Assembly: GCF_900111565.1 (NCBI RefSeq)
Contig: NZ_FOIK01000005.1
Location: forward strand, 225,324-289,323
Reading direction: 5' to 3'
Length of the DNA stretch: 64,000 bases
Origin: Paenibacillus sp. NFR01
GTDB taxonomy: Bacteria > Bacillota > Bacilli > Paenibacillales > Paenibacillaceae
A program made the translations under genes and the position numbers. Numbering within the stretch: the first letter of the stretch is position 1; the number at the start of each line of letters is the position of its first letter. Positions 15,558 through 24,165 of the stretch are shown here, in pieces. The notes below the pieces were generated by a model that did not search any database, was not told the DNA's origin, and saw only the letters and a program-made list of their open reading frames with translations.

Positions 15558-17831
15558 ATGAATGCAGTGGAGGGCAAGGTGAAACGGCAGTGGGTGCTGG
15601 AAGGTTTGGACTGCGCGAATTGCGCTATGAAGATTGAAAACAAGGTGAAAAAGCTTGATGGCGTGACATCCTGCTCGGTCAACTTCGCGATGAAGACGAT
15701 GACGCTGGAGACTGCGGCGGCCGATACCGAGGCGGTTTCGGAGCAGGCGCAAAAGACAGTAACGGCGCTCGAGCCGCATGTGAAGCTGCGCGAGGTCGGC
15801 GGCCGGGGCACTGCCGCCGCCAAGCTGGCGGGCGGACGTCGGGTTGCCCGCGCCGGCGGGCATGGGCATGATGAAGCGCATGCCCATGGGGAAGCGCATG
15901 CCCATGGCGATGCCCATGGCCACGCGCATGAACACGGCGATGCCCATGCGCACGGGCATGGGCATGAGCACGGTGCCGGCGGCGAGCGCGGCACGTGGTG
16001 GCGGCTCGGCGGCGGCGCGGTGCTGGCCGCCGCGGCGATGCTGCTGCCGCTCGAAGGCGCGGCAGAGCTGGCGCTGTTCCTGGCCGCCTATCTGGTGGCC
16101 GGCGGCGATGTGCTGCTCAGCGCGGTGCGCAATATCGTTCGCGGCCAGGTGTTCGACGAGAACTTCCTGATGGCGCTGGCGACGCTGGGGGCATTTGCCA
16201 TCGGCGAATATCCCGAAGGCGTTGCGGTCATGCTCTTCTACCAGGTCGGCGAAGTCTTCCAGGGCCTGGCGGTCGACCGCTCCCGCCGCTCCATCTCGGC
16301 GCTGATGGATGTCCGGCCGGAATACGCCGTGCTGCAAAGCGGCGACGGGCAGCGCCGGGTGTCGCCGGAGGAGGTCGGGGTGGGCGATACCATTCTGGTC
16401 CGCCCCGGCGAGCGGGTGCCGCTCGACGGCACCGTGCTGACCGGCAGCGCGCTGATGGATACCTCGGCGCTGACCGGCGAATCGGTTCCGCGTCCGGTGG
16501 AACCGGGCGGCCAGGTGCTGAGCGGTTTCATTAACCAGAACGGCGTATTGACCGTGGAAGTGACGAAGACGTTCGGGGAGTCCGCCGTCTCCAAAATTCT
16601 GGAGCTGGTGCAGAACGCCTCCGGCAACAAAGCCAAGACGGAGACGTTCATCACCAAGTTCGCCCGCGTGTACACGCCCATCGTCGTCCTTGCAGCGCTG
16701 CTGCTGGCCGTGCTGCCGCCGCTGCTCTTCAGCGGCGAGACCTTTGGCGACTGGATTTACCGGGCGCTGGTATTCCTCGTCATCTCTTGCCCTTGTGCCC
16801 TGGTCGTTTCCATTCCGCTCGGCTTCTTCGGCGGCATCGGCGCCGCTTCGCGCAGCGGCATTCTGGTGAAGGGCGGCAATTATCTCGAAGCGCTGAACGA
16901 CGTGAAGCTGGTCGTGTTCGACAAGACCGGTACGCTCACCAAAGGGAAATTTACGGTGACAGGCATTTATCCGGCGGAGGCATGGGACCCGCAGGAGCTG
17001 CTGCGGATCGCCGCCTATGCGGAAAGCCATTCCGGCCATCCGATTGCCGAATCGATCCGTGCCGCCTACGGCCGGGAGATCCAGGGCCTGGCTATCGAAA
17101 ACTACCGGGAAATCTCCGGCCACGGCATTGCGGTATCCATCGACGGCCGGGCGGTGCTGGCCGGCAACGCTAAATTGATGGCGAGCGAAGGAATAAATCC
17201 ACAGCAGCCGGAGCAGCACGGAACGGTTGTTCATATCGCGGTGGACGGCAATTATGCCGGCTACCTGATCATTGCCGACGAAGTGAAGGAAGATTCGCGC
17301 GAAGCGATTCAGCGCTTGAAGGCGCTGGGCGTCCGCAAGACGGTCATGCTGACCGGCGATACGCCGGAAGTGGCGGAGGCGGTCGGCAAGCAGCTTGGCG
17401 TCGATGAAATCCACGCCGGGTTGCTGCCGCAGCATAAAGTTGAGGCGATCGAGCGGCTGGAGAAGGAAAAAGGGCCCCGCGAGAAAATCGTCTTCGCCGG
17501 AGACGGTATCAACGATACGCCGGTGCTGGCGAGAGCGGATGTAGGTATCGCGATGGGCGGCCTCGGCTCCGACGCGGCCATCGAGGCGGCGGATATCGTC
17601 ATCATGACCGACGAGCCGTCCAAAATCGCCGACGCCATCTCGATTGCCGGACGGACGCGCCGCATCGTCTGGCAGAATATCCTTTTCGCACTGGCGGTCA
17701 AAGCGATTTTTCTGATCCTTGGCGCTTTCGGGATCGCCACGATGTGGGAAGCCGTCTTCTCCGACGTCGGCGTTACCGTGCTGGCGGTGCTGAACAGCGT
17801 GCGCGCGCTGCGTGTGCCGGCGCGAGCCTAA
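15558..17831 (+). CDS. cadA: Zn2+/Cd2+/Pb2+-exporting P1B-type ATPase (CadA/ZntA type)
   Basis: A 757-residue metal pump. The N-terminal HMA domain has GLDCANC (C19, C22). A His-rich linker with repeated AHGHGHEHGD units spans about residues 100-141 and probably loads Zn. Then come the membrane domain with CPC (C411-P412-C413), DKTGT (D455), SGHPIAESI, TGDTPEVAEAV and GDGINDTP, the P1B-2 pattern. The ATG at 15558 is preferred because the ATG at 15549 overlaps the AAGGGAGATGG site. Control is probably by the CadC-like repressor through the operator just upstream. Alternative substrate: cobalt is less likely given the CPC and GLDCANC pattern. Confidence 0.93.
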   Translation: MNAVEGKVKRQWVLEGLDCANCAMKIENKVKKLDGVTSCSVNFAMKTMTLETAAADTEAVSEQAQKTVTALEPHVKLREVGGRGTAAAKLAGGRRVARAGGHGHDEAHAHGEAHAHGDAHGHAHEHGDAHAHGHGHEHGAGGERGTWWRLGGGAVLAAAAMLLPLEGAAELALFLAAYLVAGGDVLLSAVRNIVRGQVFDENFLMALATLGAFAIGEYPEGVAVMLFYQVGEVFQGLAVDRSRRSISALMDVRPEYAVLQSGDGQRRVSPEEVGVGDTILVRPGERVPLDGTVLTGSALMDTSALTGESVPRPVEPGGQVLSGFINQNGVLTVEVTKTFGESAVSKILELVQNASGNKAKTETFITKFARVYTPIVVLAALLLAVLPPLLFSGETFGDWIYRALVFLVISCPCALVVSIPLGFFGGIGAASRSGILVKGGNYLEALNDVKLVVFDKTGTLTKGKFTVTGIYPAEAWDPQELLRIAAYAESHSGHPIAESIRAAYGREIQGLAIENYREISGHGIAVSIDGRAVLAGNAKLMASEGINPQQPEQHGTVVHIAVDGNYAGYLIIADEVKEDSREAIQRLKALGVRKTVMLTGDTPEVAEAVGKQLGVDEIHAGLLPQHKVEAIERLEKEKGPREKIVFAGDGINDTPVLARADVGIAMGGLGSDAAIEAADIVIMTDEPSKIADAISIAGRTRRIVWQNILFALAVKAIFLILGAFGIATMWEAVFSDVGVTVLAVLNSVRALRVPARA

Positions 17832-17850
17832 CCAGCCGGCCCGAACAAAT

Positions 17851-17889
17851 AAACGCCCCGCTTCTCCTTCAGGGAGCAGCGGGGCGTTT
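17851..17889 (+). terminator. bidirectional terminator between cadA and ldh
   Basis: Perfect 12-bp stem AAACGCCCCGCT / AGCGGGGCGTTT with an inner CTCC/GGAG extension. A-run and T-run flanks allow function for both convergent genes. Confidence 0.85.
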
Positions 17890-17895
17890 GGCGTT

Positions 17896-18867
17896 TTAGG
17901 CTTCCAGCTTCAGGCTGTCGATGCCCGAGCGGATAATTTGGCAGGACGCGGCGAGCTTCTCGTCTTCTTTCGGACTGAGGTTCAGCTCGATTAGCTCCTG
18001 GATGCCGTCGCTGCTGATAATTGCGGGCACGCCGGTACATACGCCGCTCTGATTGTATTCGCCCTCCAGAATGGCCGAGACGGCGATGATTTTATGTTCA
18101 TCGTTGAGAATGGCGCGGGTGATATAGGCCAGCGCGCTGCCGATGCCGAAATGCGTGGAGCCTTTGCGGGTGAAGATCTCCCAGCCGGCATCCTTCGTTT
18201 TGCGGGCGATGTCATCCAGATCCAGATCGCGGAAGCGTTCGCGGTGCTGCTCCAGAATATGCTTGATCGGCTTGCCGCCGATGGTGACATGCGACCAGGC
18301 CACGAACTGGGATTCGCCATGCTCGCCGAGCGCATAGCCGTTGACGCTGCGGGGATCGATGGAGAACACCTCGGACAGCAGCGTTTTCAGGCGGGACGAG
18401 TCGATGGAGGTTCCGGTGCCGATGACGCGGTGGCGCGGCAGCCCGGACATTTTCCACACCAGGTAAGTTACAATATCGACAGGGTTGGCGGCTACGACGA
18501 ATATCCCGTCAAACCCGCCGGCCATAATATCGGCAACGATTTGTCCCGTAATCTCGGCGGCGGCATCCAGCACATCGAGCCGCGTTTGGCCCGGCTTGGG
18601 GTTGGCCCCGGCGGTGAGGATGACCACATCCATGCCCCCGCAGTCCTTGGCGGTTCCGGGATACACCTTGGTCCGTGTACCGGCAAAATCCATGCAATGT
18701 GAGAGGTCAAGGGCTTGGGCCATGGCGCGGTCGAATGTGCGGTCCACCATCATGATTTCGTCGCAGATCGCCTGGTTGACCATGGCATAGGCGCAGCTGG
18801 AGCCGACCATGCCGGACCCGACAATCGCCACTTTTCTCGATTTCGTTTTCACTTCACTTGTCCCCAC
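17896..18867 (-). CDS. L-lactate dehydrogenase-like 2-hydroxyacid dehydrogenase
   Basis: A 323-residue NAD-dependent enzyme of the LDH/MDH family. Rossmann motif VAIVGSGMVGSSCAYAM, catalytic loop TAGANPKPGQTRLDV, substrate Arg in NPVDIVTYLVWKMSG with IGTGTSIDSSR, and the catalytic His segment GYALGEHGES. In ordinary L-LDH the specificity residue 102 is Gln (ANQKPGETR). Here that place is Pro90 and the following Glu is Gln94, so lactate specificity is not certain. The start codon is a GTG at 18867 or at 18852; I keep the longer form. Monocistronic. Confidence 0.8.
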   Translation of the reverse strand: MGTSEVKTKSRKVAIVGSGMVGSSCAYAMVNQAICDEIMMVDRTFDRAMAQALDLSHCMDFAGTRTKVYPGTAKDCGGMDVVILTAGANPKPGQTRLDVLDAAAEITGQIVADIMAGGFDGIFVVAANPVDIVTYLVWKMSGLPRHRVIGTGTSIDSSRLKTLLSEVFSIDPRSVNGYALGEHGESQFVAWSHVTIGGKPIKHILEQHRERFRDLDLDDIARKTKDAGWEIFTRKGSTHFGIGSALAYITRAILNDEHKIIAVSAILEGEYNQSGVCTGVPAIISSDGIQELIELNLSPKEDEKLAASCQIIRSGIDSLKLEA

Positions 18868-19113
18868 TCTCTTGAAAATAATACCCGGCCAGCGGCCTGT
18901 ATGCCTCTATTTTAACTGATCCAATTGCAAGTTACCTGACATCGGAGGAAAAATGCGCGGCAGTTATGTTTCGTTTTTGGCCACAAATTACATGGGGCGT
19001 CAGAAAGTTCTGGGCGGGCTCATGAAATATTGTATGCGCGGCGCGGGAAAAGGGAATGTATACTGACAAGAAACCGCGGGCTCCGGTTGCGGACGCCGGT
19101 TACAGGTGACGCA

Positions 19114-19152
19114 AAAAAGAGCATCGCTCCGGCACTCTGCCGGGTAATGCTC
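19114..19152 (-). terminator. terminator of the ccdC-like gene
   Basis: Minus strand GAGCAT...CCGGCA-GAG-TGCCGG...ATGCTC followed by TTTTTT. The rest of 18868-19113 shows nothing coding. Confidence 0.8.
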
Positions 19153-19163
19153 CTGTCGCCCGT

Positions 19164-19670
19164 TTATGCCCGGGGTTGCGGAATTTGCGGCGATGGCGGA
19201 ACCATCAGCGTATAGCGTTTGTACATAAATACCCGCCAATGGAGAATCATGCCAAACGCCAGAATGAAAAACAATCCGCCCGATTGCGGGATCGACACGT
19301 ACCGGTTGATGAACTCATGGAGCAGTGTGCGGATCAGCAGCAGGCCCAGCAGAATGAAAGCGAAGCTTTTGGAGCGCTGCGCGTAAATCTGTCCGTCCCG
19401 TTCTTCGAAGATGGTGCTGCGCATCAGCGGATAAGCGAAGATAAACCAGCCGACCAGAAATGCGAGCACCGCCCACCACCAGGGAAAACGCACTTCGGGT
19501 GCGACGAACATGGCGAAGCCGGTGGACATCCCGAGCGGAGGAATCCAGATTTTCCGGAGCGTGACCGGGCGGGCGCTGGCTTTCAGGCGGATAAAAATGA
19601 CCATGAGCGCCATGGCCAGGGCCACCAGCGTGGAGCCCACATGCAGCAGTGAGGGATTAATATTGCCCAT
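19164..19670 (-). CDS. CcdC-family membrane protein
   Basis: A 168-residue protein with about five membrane segments. The WIPPLGMSTGFAMFVAPEVRFPWWWAV segment and the RSTIFEERDGQIYAQRSKSFAFILLGLLLIR loop match the CcdC/YneJ (DUF1453) family. In B. subtilis the gene lies near ccdA, though CcdC is not essential for cytochrome c maturation. No ccdA is seen here. The ATG at 19670 is chosen because AGAGAGGA lies eight bases upstream, too close to the ATG at 19679. Confidence 0.75.
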   Translation of the reverse strand: MGNINPSLLHVGSTLVALAMALMVIFIRLKASARPVTLRKIWIPPLGMSTGFAMFVAPEVRFPWWWAVLAFLVGWFIFAYPLMRSTIFEERDGQIYAQRSKSFAFILLGLLLIRTLLHEFINRYVSIPQSGGLFFILAFGMILHWRVFMYKRYTLMVPPSPQIPQPRA

Positions 19671-19835
19671 GATTCCCATTCCTCTCTGTGATAAGTATCA
19701 CTATTCATTCCATTATAGCAAAAAAAGAAAGCCGCGCACAAAAACACTGCCTGCGGAAAAAAGGGGCTGCTCCTAGTATATGCCCGTTTATGTAAGGGTA
19801 ACCCCGCCATGCTGCGCCGGAGGGGCTGTGCCCAT

Positions 19836-19880
19836 GAAAAAGGGCGCTTCCCCTCGGCCTCAAGGCCTCGGGGGCGCCCC
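19836..19880 (-). terminator. terminator of the GlsB-type gene
   Basis: Minus strand long GC stem GGGGCGCCCCCGAGGCC...GGCCGAGGGG-AA-GCGCCC followed by TTTTTC. Confidence 0.8.
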
Positions 19881-19923
19881 ATGAATTGCAACACGCGAGT
19901 ATTATTCGCAAGCAATCAGCATA

Positions 19924-20184
19924 TTAAGAATGGCTGCGGCCGCCGACCGAGCGCAGAATCAGGCTCACGATGGCAATCAGCACAATTGCGCCGATAAGGG
20001 ACGGGAATACGTAATAGTCGCTAATTCTTGGTCCCCAGCTTCCCAGCAGCACGCCGCCAAGCCAAGATCCGAGAATCCCCGCGATAATGTTCCCGATGAT
20101 TCCCCCGGGTATATCTCTGCCCATAATCAGGCCTGCAAGCCATCCAATTACGCCGCCTACAATTAGCATCCATAGAAATTCCAT
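19924..20184 (-). CDS. GlsB/YeaQ/YmgE-family small membrane protein
   Basis: An 86-residue protein of three hydrophobic segments. GWLAGLIMGRDIPGGIIGNIIAGILGSWLGG is the family signature. Related proteins are induced by stress in several bacteria, with no known biochemical activity. GAAGGAGCTGAAGAATC precedes the ATG. Monocistronic with its own terminator. Confidence 0.88.
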   Translation of the reverse strand: MEFLWMLIVGGVIGWLAGLIMGRDIPGGIIGNIIAGILGSWLGGVLLGSWGPRISDYYVFPSLIGAIVLIAIVSLILRSVGGRSHS

Positions 20185-20416
20185 GATTCTTCAGCTCCTT
20201 CGTGTTAGGTGTGTGGTGCCTTCGATGGTAACTATTAACCGCCCGCCGCCCGTTTAAACCAGTTGTTAAAATTTGTGTTTTTCCGTCTGCCGCATTTCAA
20301 TTAAGGCCGGAAAGGGCCGTTTAGCGGCGGTGGTGTGAAGGGTAAATAATCATGTTATAGTGAACAAGTAGAAGTTCCGGCATGACCTATCTCAGCTGAA
20401 AAAGGAGCAAATTCGC

Positions 20417-21466
20417 ATGAAGCAGCCGAATGAAGTTTTGTTTTACATCGGTACATATAATGTCAAAGAAGAACAGGCCATTGCGCTTGGCGCGCTCGAT
20501 CCTGCGACCGGGGAGATGAGGCAACTCGGCGGAACAGGCGGCATTGAAAACCCGTCCTTTCTCGCGCTGAACCGGGCGGGAAGCGTGCTGTATGCAGTGA
20601 GCGAGCAGGAGGAAGGCGAAATTCATACGTTTGCCGTTGAAGCGGGGAGCAAGGTGCTTCATCCGCTCGGCAGCGTCCATAAAACCGAAGGCAGCGCGCC
20701 TTGCTATGTCTCCCTCTCCAAAGAGGAGGATCAGCTGTACATCGCCAACTATATGGGCGGCAACGTGAATCTGTTTCCCGTACGCGAAGACGGCTCGCTG
20801 GGCGAGATGGCTTCGCAGGTGCGGCATGAAGGATCGGGTCCCCGTCAGGACCGCCAGGAAGGGCCGCATCCCCATTCGGTCATCCCGGGTGACGGCGAGG
20901 TAGTACTGGCCTGCGATCTCGGGCTGGATCAGGTCATTATCTATAAGACGGCGGACGGTAAGCTGACCAGGTTGGGCGAGGCCGTCCTCCCTCCGGGCTC
21001 CGGTCCGCGCCATCTGGCCGTGCATGCAAGCGGACAATGGATTTACCTGATCAATGAGCTGAGCAGCATGATCACTGTTTTTGCCGCTAACCCGGGTGCG
21101 GGCGAATTGAGAATCGTGCAGGAAGTAAGCGCGCTGCCGCCGCATTACGCCGCGGGAAGCGATGACACTGCCGCCGACATTCATCTCTCTCCGTGCGGAC
21201 GTTTCCTGTATGCCTCGAACCGCGGCCATGACAGCATTGCCATGTTCACGGTGGATGCCGTGACCGGGCAGCTTGCGGGCGGGGACTGGGTCAGCTCCGG
21301 CGGCCGGACGCCGCGTAATTTTGCCATTATCGGCGGGATGCTGCTGGCGGCCAACCAGAACAGCGACAACATCGTCTCCTTCCGCATCGACGCGGAGAGC
21401 GGCCGGCTGATTCCTACCGGCAATGAGCTGGAGGTCAAGGCTCCGGTATGCCTGGTGGCGCTGTAA
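20417..21466 (+). CDS. lactonase-family seven-bladed beta-propeller (6-phosphogluconolactonase-like)
   Basis: A 349-residue protein of the YkgB/Pgl lactonase family. It has repeated propeller blades such as GGTGGIENPSFLALNRAGSVLYAVSE, SAPCYVSLSKEEDQLYIANYMGGNV and GSGPRHLAVHASGQWIYLINELSS, and a conserved HPHSVIPG segment. E. coli Pgl of this fold hydrolyses 6-phosphogluconolactone; for other members the substrate is unproven. AAAAAGGAG precedes the start. Monocistronic, ended by an exceptionally long perfect hairpin. Confidence 0.85.
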   Translation: MKQPNEVLFYIGTYNVKEEQAIALGALDPATGEMRQLGGTGGIENPSFLALNRAGSVLYAVSEQEEGEIHTFAVEAGSKVLHPLGSVHKTEGSAPCYVSLSKEEDQLYIANYMGGNVNLFPVREDGSLGEMASQVRHEGSGPRQDRQEGPHPHSVIPGDGEVVLACDLGLDQVIIYKTADGKLTRLGEAVLPPGSGPRHLAVHASGQWIYLINELSSMITVFAANPGAGELRIVQEVSALPPHYAAGSDDTAADIHLSPCGRFLYASNRGHDSIAMFTVDAVTGQLAGGDWVSSGGRTPRNFAIIGGMLLAANQNSDNIVSFRIDAESGRLIPTGNELEVKAPVCLVAL

Positions 21467-21481
21467 GGTTACGGCGGTAAA

Positions 21482-21532
21482 CATCAAAAGGGCTTCTTCT
21501 GCCGGTGTACGGCAGAAGAAGCCCTTTTGATG
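21482..21532. terminator. very long perfect bidirectional terminator
   Basis: Two arms of 23 bases (21482-21504 and 21510-21532, beginning CATCAAAAGGGC) are perfectly complementary around loop GTGTA. A-run and T-run flanks serve both convergent genes. Confidence 0.9.
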
Positions 21533-21546
21533 AGGATCTAACCCGA

Positions 21547-23826
21547 TCAGCGGGTATACAACCCGATATCGTCCAGCATGATCTTGTCGCCCTGGCCTTG
21601 AAGGTAGAACGTCACTTTTACGATATGGCCCGTATCCAATTGCGGCTCTTCGGCCTGAAAACGTGCGAACGGCAAACGGTAGGTTTGGTACACCGCTTCC
21701 GAAGGATCGCCGTATTTCCCGTCGGCAATCCGTTCTTCCAGCCAAGGATACAGCGTAAACCGGGTACGCGGCAGCGGCAGAATGTCCACAACCTCGCTCA
21801 GGGGCAGGCGGGCCGTGACTTGACGGGTATCCGTCAGCTCCACTTCCACCCCCGGCGACGGCGAGGCCGCGGAGGCTCCGCTGTCCGCTTTGCGATCGGC
21901 GTTACGGTTCGACATGGAGAAGGCCAGGCCCTCGGCTCCTTTCGCCGCCATTCCGGAAGTCACGTCATCCTTGAGCGTAATGCTGTAAAAAGCATCCGTG
22001 CCGGCTGCCGCGCTCCGCGAAAGCACGACGCCGTAATCGGCTTTGCTCTTTGCTTCGCGGTCCTTGGCAACCTCCTCGGTCCGGATCAGGCCGGAGGCGC
22101 TGATGGTGCCGCCGGCCGACGTGTCCGGCTTGCGGTCTTCATCGTACACGGCCAGCGGTATGAAATTCCCGTCCTGATACCGGTTATAATAAGCGGTATC
22201 CTGCGGCAGCCAAGCGGCTCCGCTGCGGTAATCCCGGAACAGCTGCACGTAATCGCCGCTGCCGTGCAGCGTCGCCTCCAGGAAGGCCGAAACATAGACC
22301 TTGGCGATCTCCCGCTGGTCCGTACCGTCCATTATGCGCGAGCGGTCCAGCAGCAGGCCGACGGGGAAGGACTGGTCGTACAAACCCCAGTTGGTATTGA
22401 ACTGGCTGTGGTTGGCATCTTCGATATAAAGGGAGCTCTTGAACGCGCCGGAGCCTAACGTATACGCCGCACGAATATACTGGCGGTCGCCGTAGAAATC
22501 GTGGACATCGCCGTCGCGCGCGCCCTGGAGCGTTAAATAATTGATGTCGGTAAGCTTGGCCTGCGTATCGTCGATGGCCTTGTCTGTAGGGGCCAGCGCG
22601 ATGACGGAACGGATATGGAACTGTTCCAGGGCCGACATCGCTGGATCATCCTTAAACCAGCGACCGGCGTCGGCGGCCATCGCCACTGCCTGGCCGCCCC
22701 GGCTGTGGCCGAGCAGCGCGGTATGGGCATAATCGACTTTTTGATAGAACGGAGTGCCGGCCTGCTCTGCAAATGTCCCGATCTGCTGCAAATGCTTCAG
22801 GATCAACCAGGTGCGCACTTTGAAGTCGTTGTCGGGAATGCCCGACCAGGCTGAATAGTTCAGGAAGTTCTCGTCCAGCGTTACGGCGATAAATCCCCGG
22901 CTGGCGAGCTGTTCGCCAAGATAGGCATAACCTTCCTCGGAGAAGTCCTCCATCATATGATTGCCGTGGACCATCAGGACGAGCGGAAACGGCCCGTCGC
23001 CCTCCGGCATCCAGACCCTTGCGTTCAGCGGCAGCGAGGTGTTGTCGAAGCCCCAGAACAAGGTCTTCAGCTTCGGCCAATTTTTGATATACGCGGAGGC
23101 GTCCACGTTGGACGAGATCAGCTCAGCCCCTTTGCCGTAACCCTCGCGCTGCAGATCTTTGCCGCTGCCGTACGTAAAGGTACGCCAGGCGTAGCTCCCT
23201 GGCTGGCCCGGATTGTCTGCGGCGATCGCCGCCGCAGGAGCGGCGGTGCGCTGGATATCCAGCGCAGCAACTTCAGGCGCCGCGGGCACCGCCAGCGGCA
23301 ATAAGACCAATGCCGCCGCAAGCAGGGCGCCGGAAACGAAATGCCTGCGGCGCAGCAGGCCGAGCGCCAGGCCGAACAGCGCTCCGAGAACGGCGGCGCC
23401 GCCGGCAATTGCGGCTGCCGCATCAAGCTGCACGTCGGCATAATGGAGAATGAATAGCGCAGAACCGAAGGCGCTCACGAAAGAGCCCGTGAACAAGCGC
23501 GGGATCGGGAGGCCGAATACCGCCAGCAGCACGGCAATCAGGTTGGCTGAGATACCCAGGACAAGCGTCGCTGCTCCGGCGGATAGTATAATGTCGGCAG
23601 CCGTGCCAAGTCCGGTAGGTATGCCCAGCACAGCGGCCGTAAAGGCCAAAACCTGAATGATCCACGGTCCCGCGAAGGCGGTCCGCCATAAAGCCGTATC
23701 ATAACGGTAGGTTTGCGTGACACGCCTTGCAATCCCCCCGCCGATCCGCCGAAAGATCCGCTTTCGCCGCGGCTTCGGCAGAAGCTCCGGCTGCGGCTGA
23801 GGAAGCCATTCCAAATCCATCCCCAT
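21547..23826 (-). CDS. membrane-anchored alpha/beta hydrolase
   Basis: A 759-residue protein with two parts. Residues 1-185 hold five or six hydrophobic segments after a basic head. Residues 190-759 face outside and contain an alpha/beta-hydrolase core with the oxyanion motif LVLMVHGNHM near 283-291 and the nucleophile elbow GHSRGGQA (Ser375). A C-terminal region of about 250 residues is beta-rich and of unknown type. Relatives of the core include PAF-acetylhydrolase and chlorophyllase-like esterases. The substrate is unknown. GGGGAG precedes the ATG. It is convergent with the lactonase gene. Confidence 0.7.
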   Translation of the reverse strand: MGMDLEWLPQPQPELLPKPRRKRIFRRIGGGIARRVTQTYRYDTALWRTAFAGPWIIQVLAFTAAVLGIPTGLGTAADIILSAGAATLVLGISANLIAVLLAVFGLPIPRLFTGSFVSAFGSALFILHYADVQLDAAAAIAGGAAVLGALFGLALGLLRRRHFVSGALLAAALVLLPLAVPAAPEVAALDIQRTAAPAAAIAADNPGQPGSYAWRTFTYGSGKDLQREGYGKGAELISSNVDASAYIKNWPKLKTLFWGFDNTSLPLNARVWMPEGDGPFPLVLMVHGNHMMEDFSEEGYAYLGEQLASRGFIAVTLDENFLNYSAWSGIPDNDFKVRTWLILKHLQQIGTFAEQAGTPFYQKVDYAHTALLGHSRGGQAVAMAADAGRWFKDDPAMSALEQFHIRSVIALAPTDKAIDDTQAKLTDINYLTLQGARDGDVHDFYGDRQYIRAAYTLGSGAFKSSLYIEDANHSQFNTNWGLYDQSFPVGLLLDRSRIMDGTDQREIAKVYVSAFLEATLHGSGDYVQLFRDYRSGAAWLPQDTAYYNRYQDGNFIPLAVYDEDRKPDTSAGGTISASGLIRTEEVAKDREAKSKADYGVVLSRSAAAGTDAFYSITLKDDVTSGMAAKGAEGLAFSMSNRNADRKADSGASAASPSPGVEVELTDTRQVTARLPLSEVVDILPLPRTRFTLYPWLEERIADGKYGDPSEAVYQTYRLPFARFQAEEPQLDTGHIVKVTFYLQGQGDKIMLDDIGLYTR

Positions 23827-24036
23827 AAGTTGATTTCTCCCCTGACGATTGCACTGATTTTCTATCTCTCAATCTATGAATCTGCATTATTAATCTATCA
23901 TTTTTTGATCTATAAGATGTAGCAATAATATTACTTTGGGGCTGCAATAACAAGTGGGTCTTGAAGGAACCTCCGCCAACGACTGCTTCTGGGAGCACAC
24001 ATCTTCCTGAATTGCCAGATTCCATTAAAAAAAGGT
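23827..24036. other. non-coding stretch between hydrolase and sulfate transporter operons
   Basis: AT-rich first half (leftward promoter region of the hydrolase), then a moderately GC-rich part. I see no reading frame, riboswitch or repeat that I can support. Confidence 0.4.
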
Positions 24037-24065
24037 TTGACACCGCGCCGGGCATTCAGTAATAT
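24037..24065 (+). promoter_or_regulatory. promoter of the sulfate transporter operon
   Basis: TTGACA (24037-24042), 17-base spacer, TAATAT (24060-24065). Confidence 0.75.
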
Positions 24066-24071
24066 ATCGAC

Positions 24072-24116
24072 ATAACCAACTAAGTGGGTAGGAATAGTAA
24101 AATAATTATTCTTACC
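24072..24116 (+). promoter_or_regulatory. dyads over the transcription start, candidate Rrf2/CymR-type operator
   Basis: ACCAACTAAGTGGGTAGGAAT (24074-24094 in full) forms an imperfect dyad at the expected start of transcription. It is followed by GGTAGGAATA-N10-TATTCTTACC (24087-24116), arms matching at nine of ten places. CymR-type repressors of sulfur genes bind AT-rich dyads near +1; the assignment is inference from the operon's content. Confidence 0.4.
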
Positions 24117-24165
24117 TGATAAGTTATTTATTTTTAATCAAATAAACAGGGGGAGTGGTTGGAAA

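Noticed and set aside
15856..15981. Minisatellite of CATGCCCATG-type units inside cadA
   Set aside because: It is in frame and encodes the His-rich metal-binding linker, so it is coding sequence, not a separate repeat element.
15450..17435. Minus-strand frame of 661 residues opposite cadA
   Set aside because: Antisense shadow of the ATPase; no start context and no recognisable domain.
23827..24036. SAM or other riboswitch before the sulfate operon
   Set aside because: No S-box core could be found, and the promoter lies downstream of this stretch.
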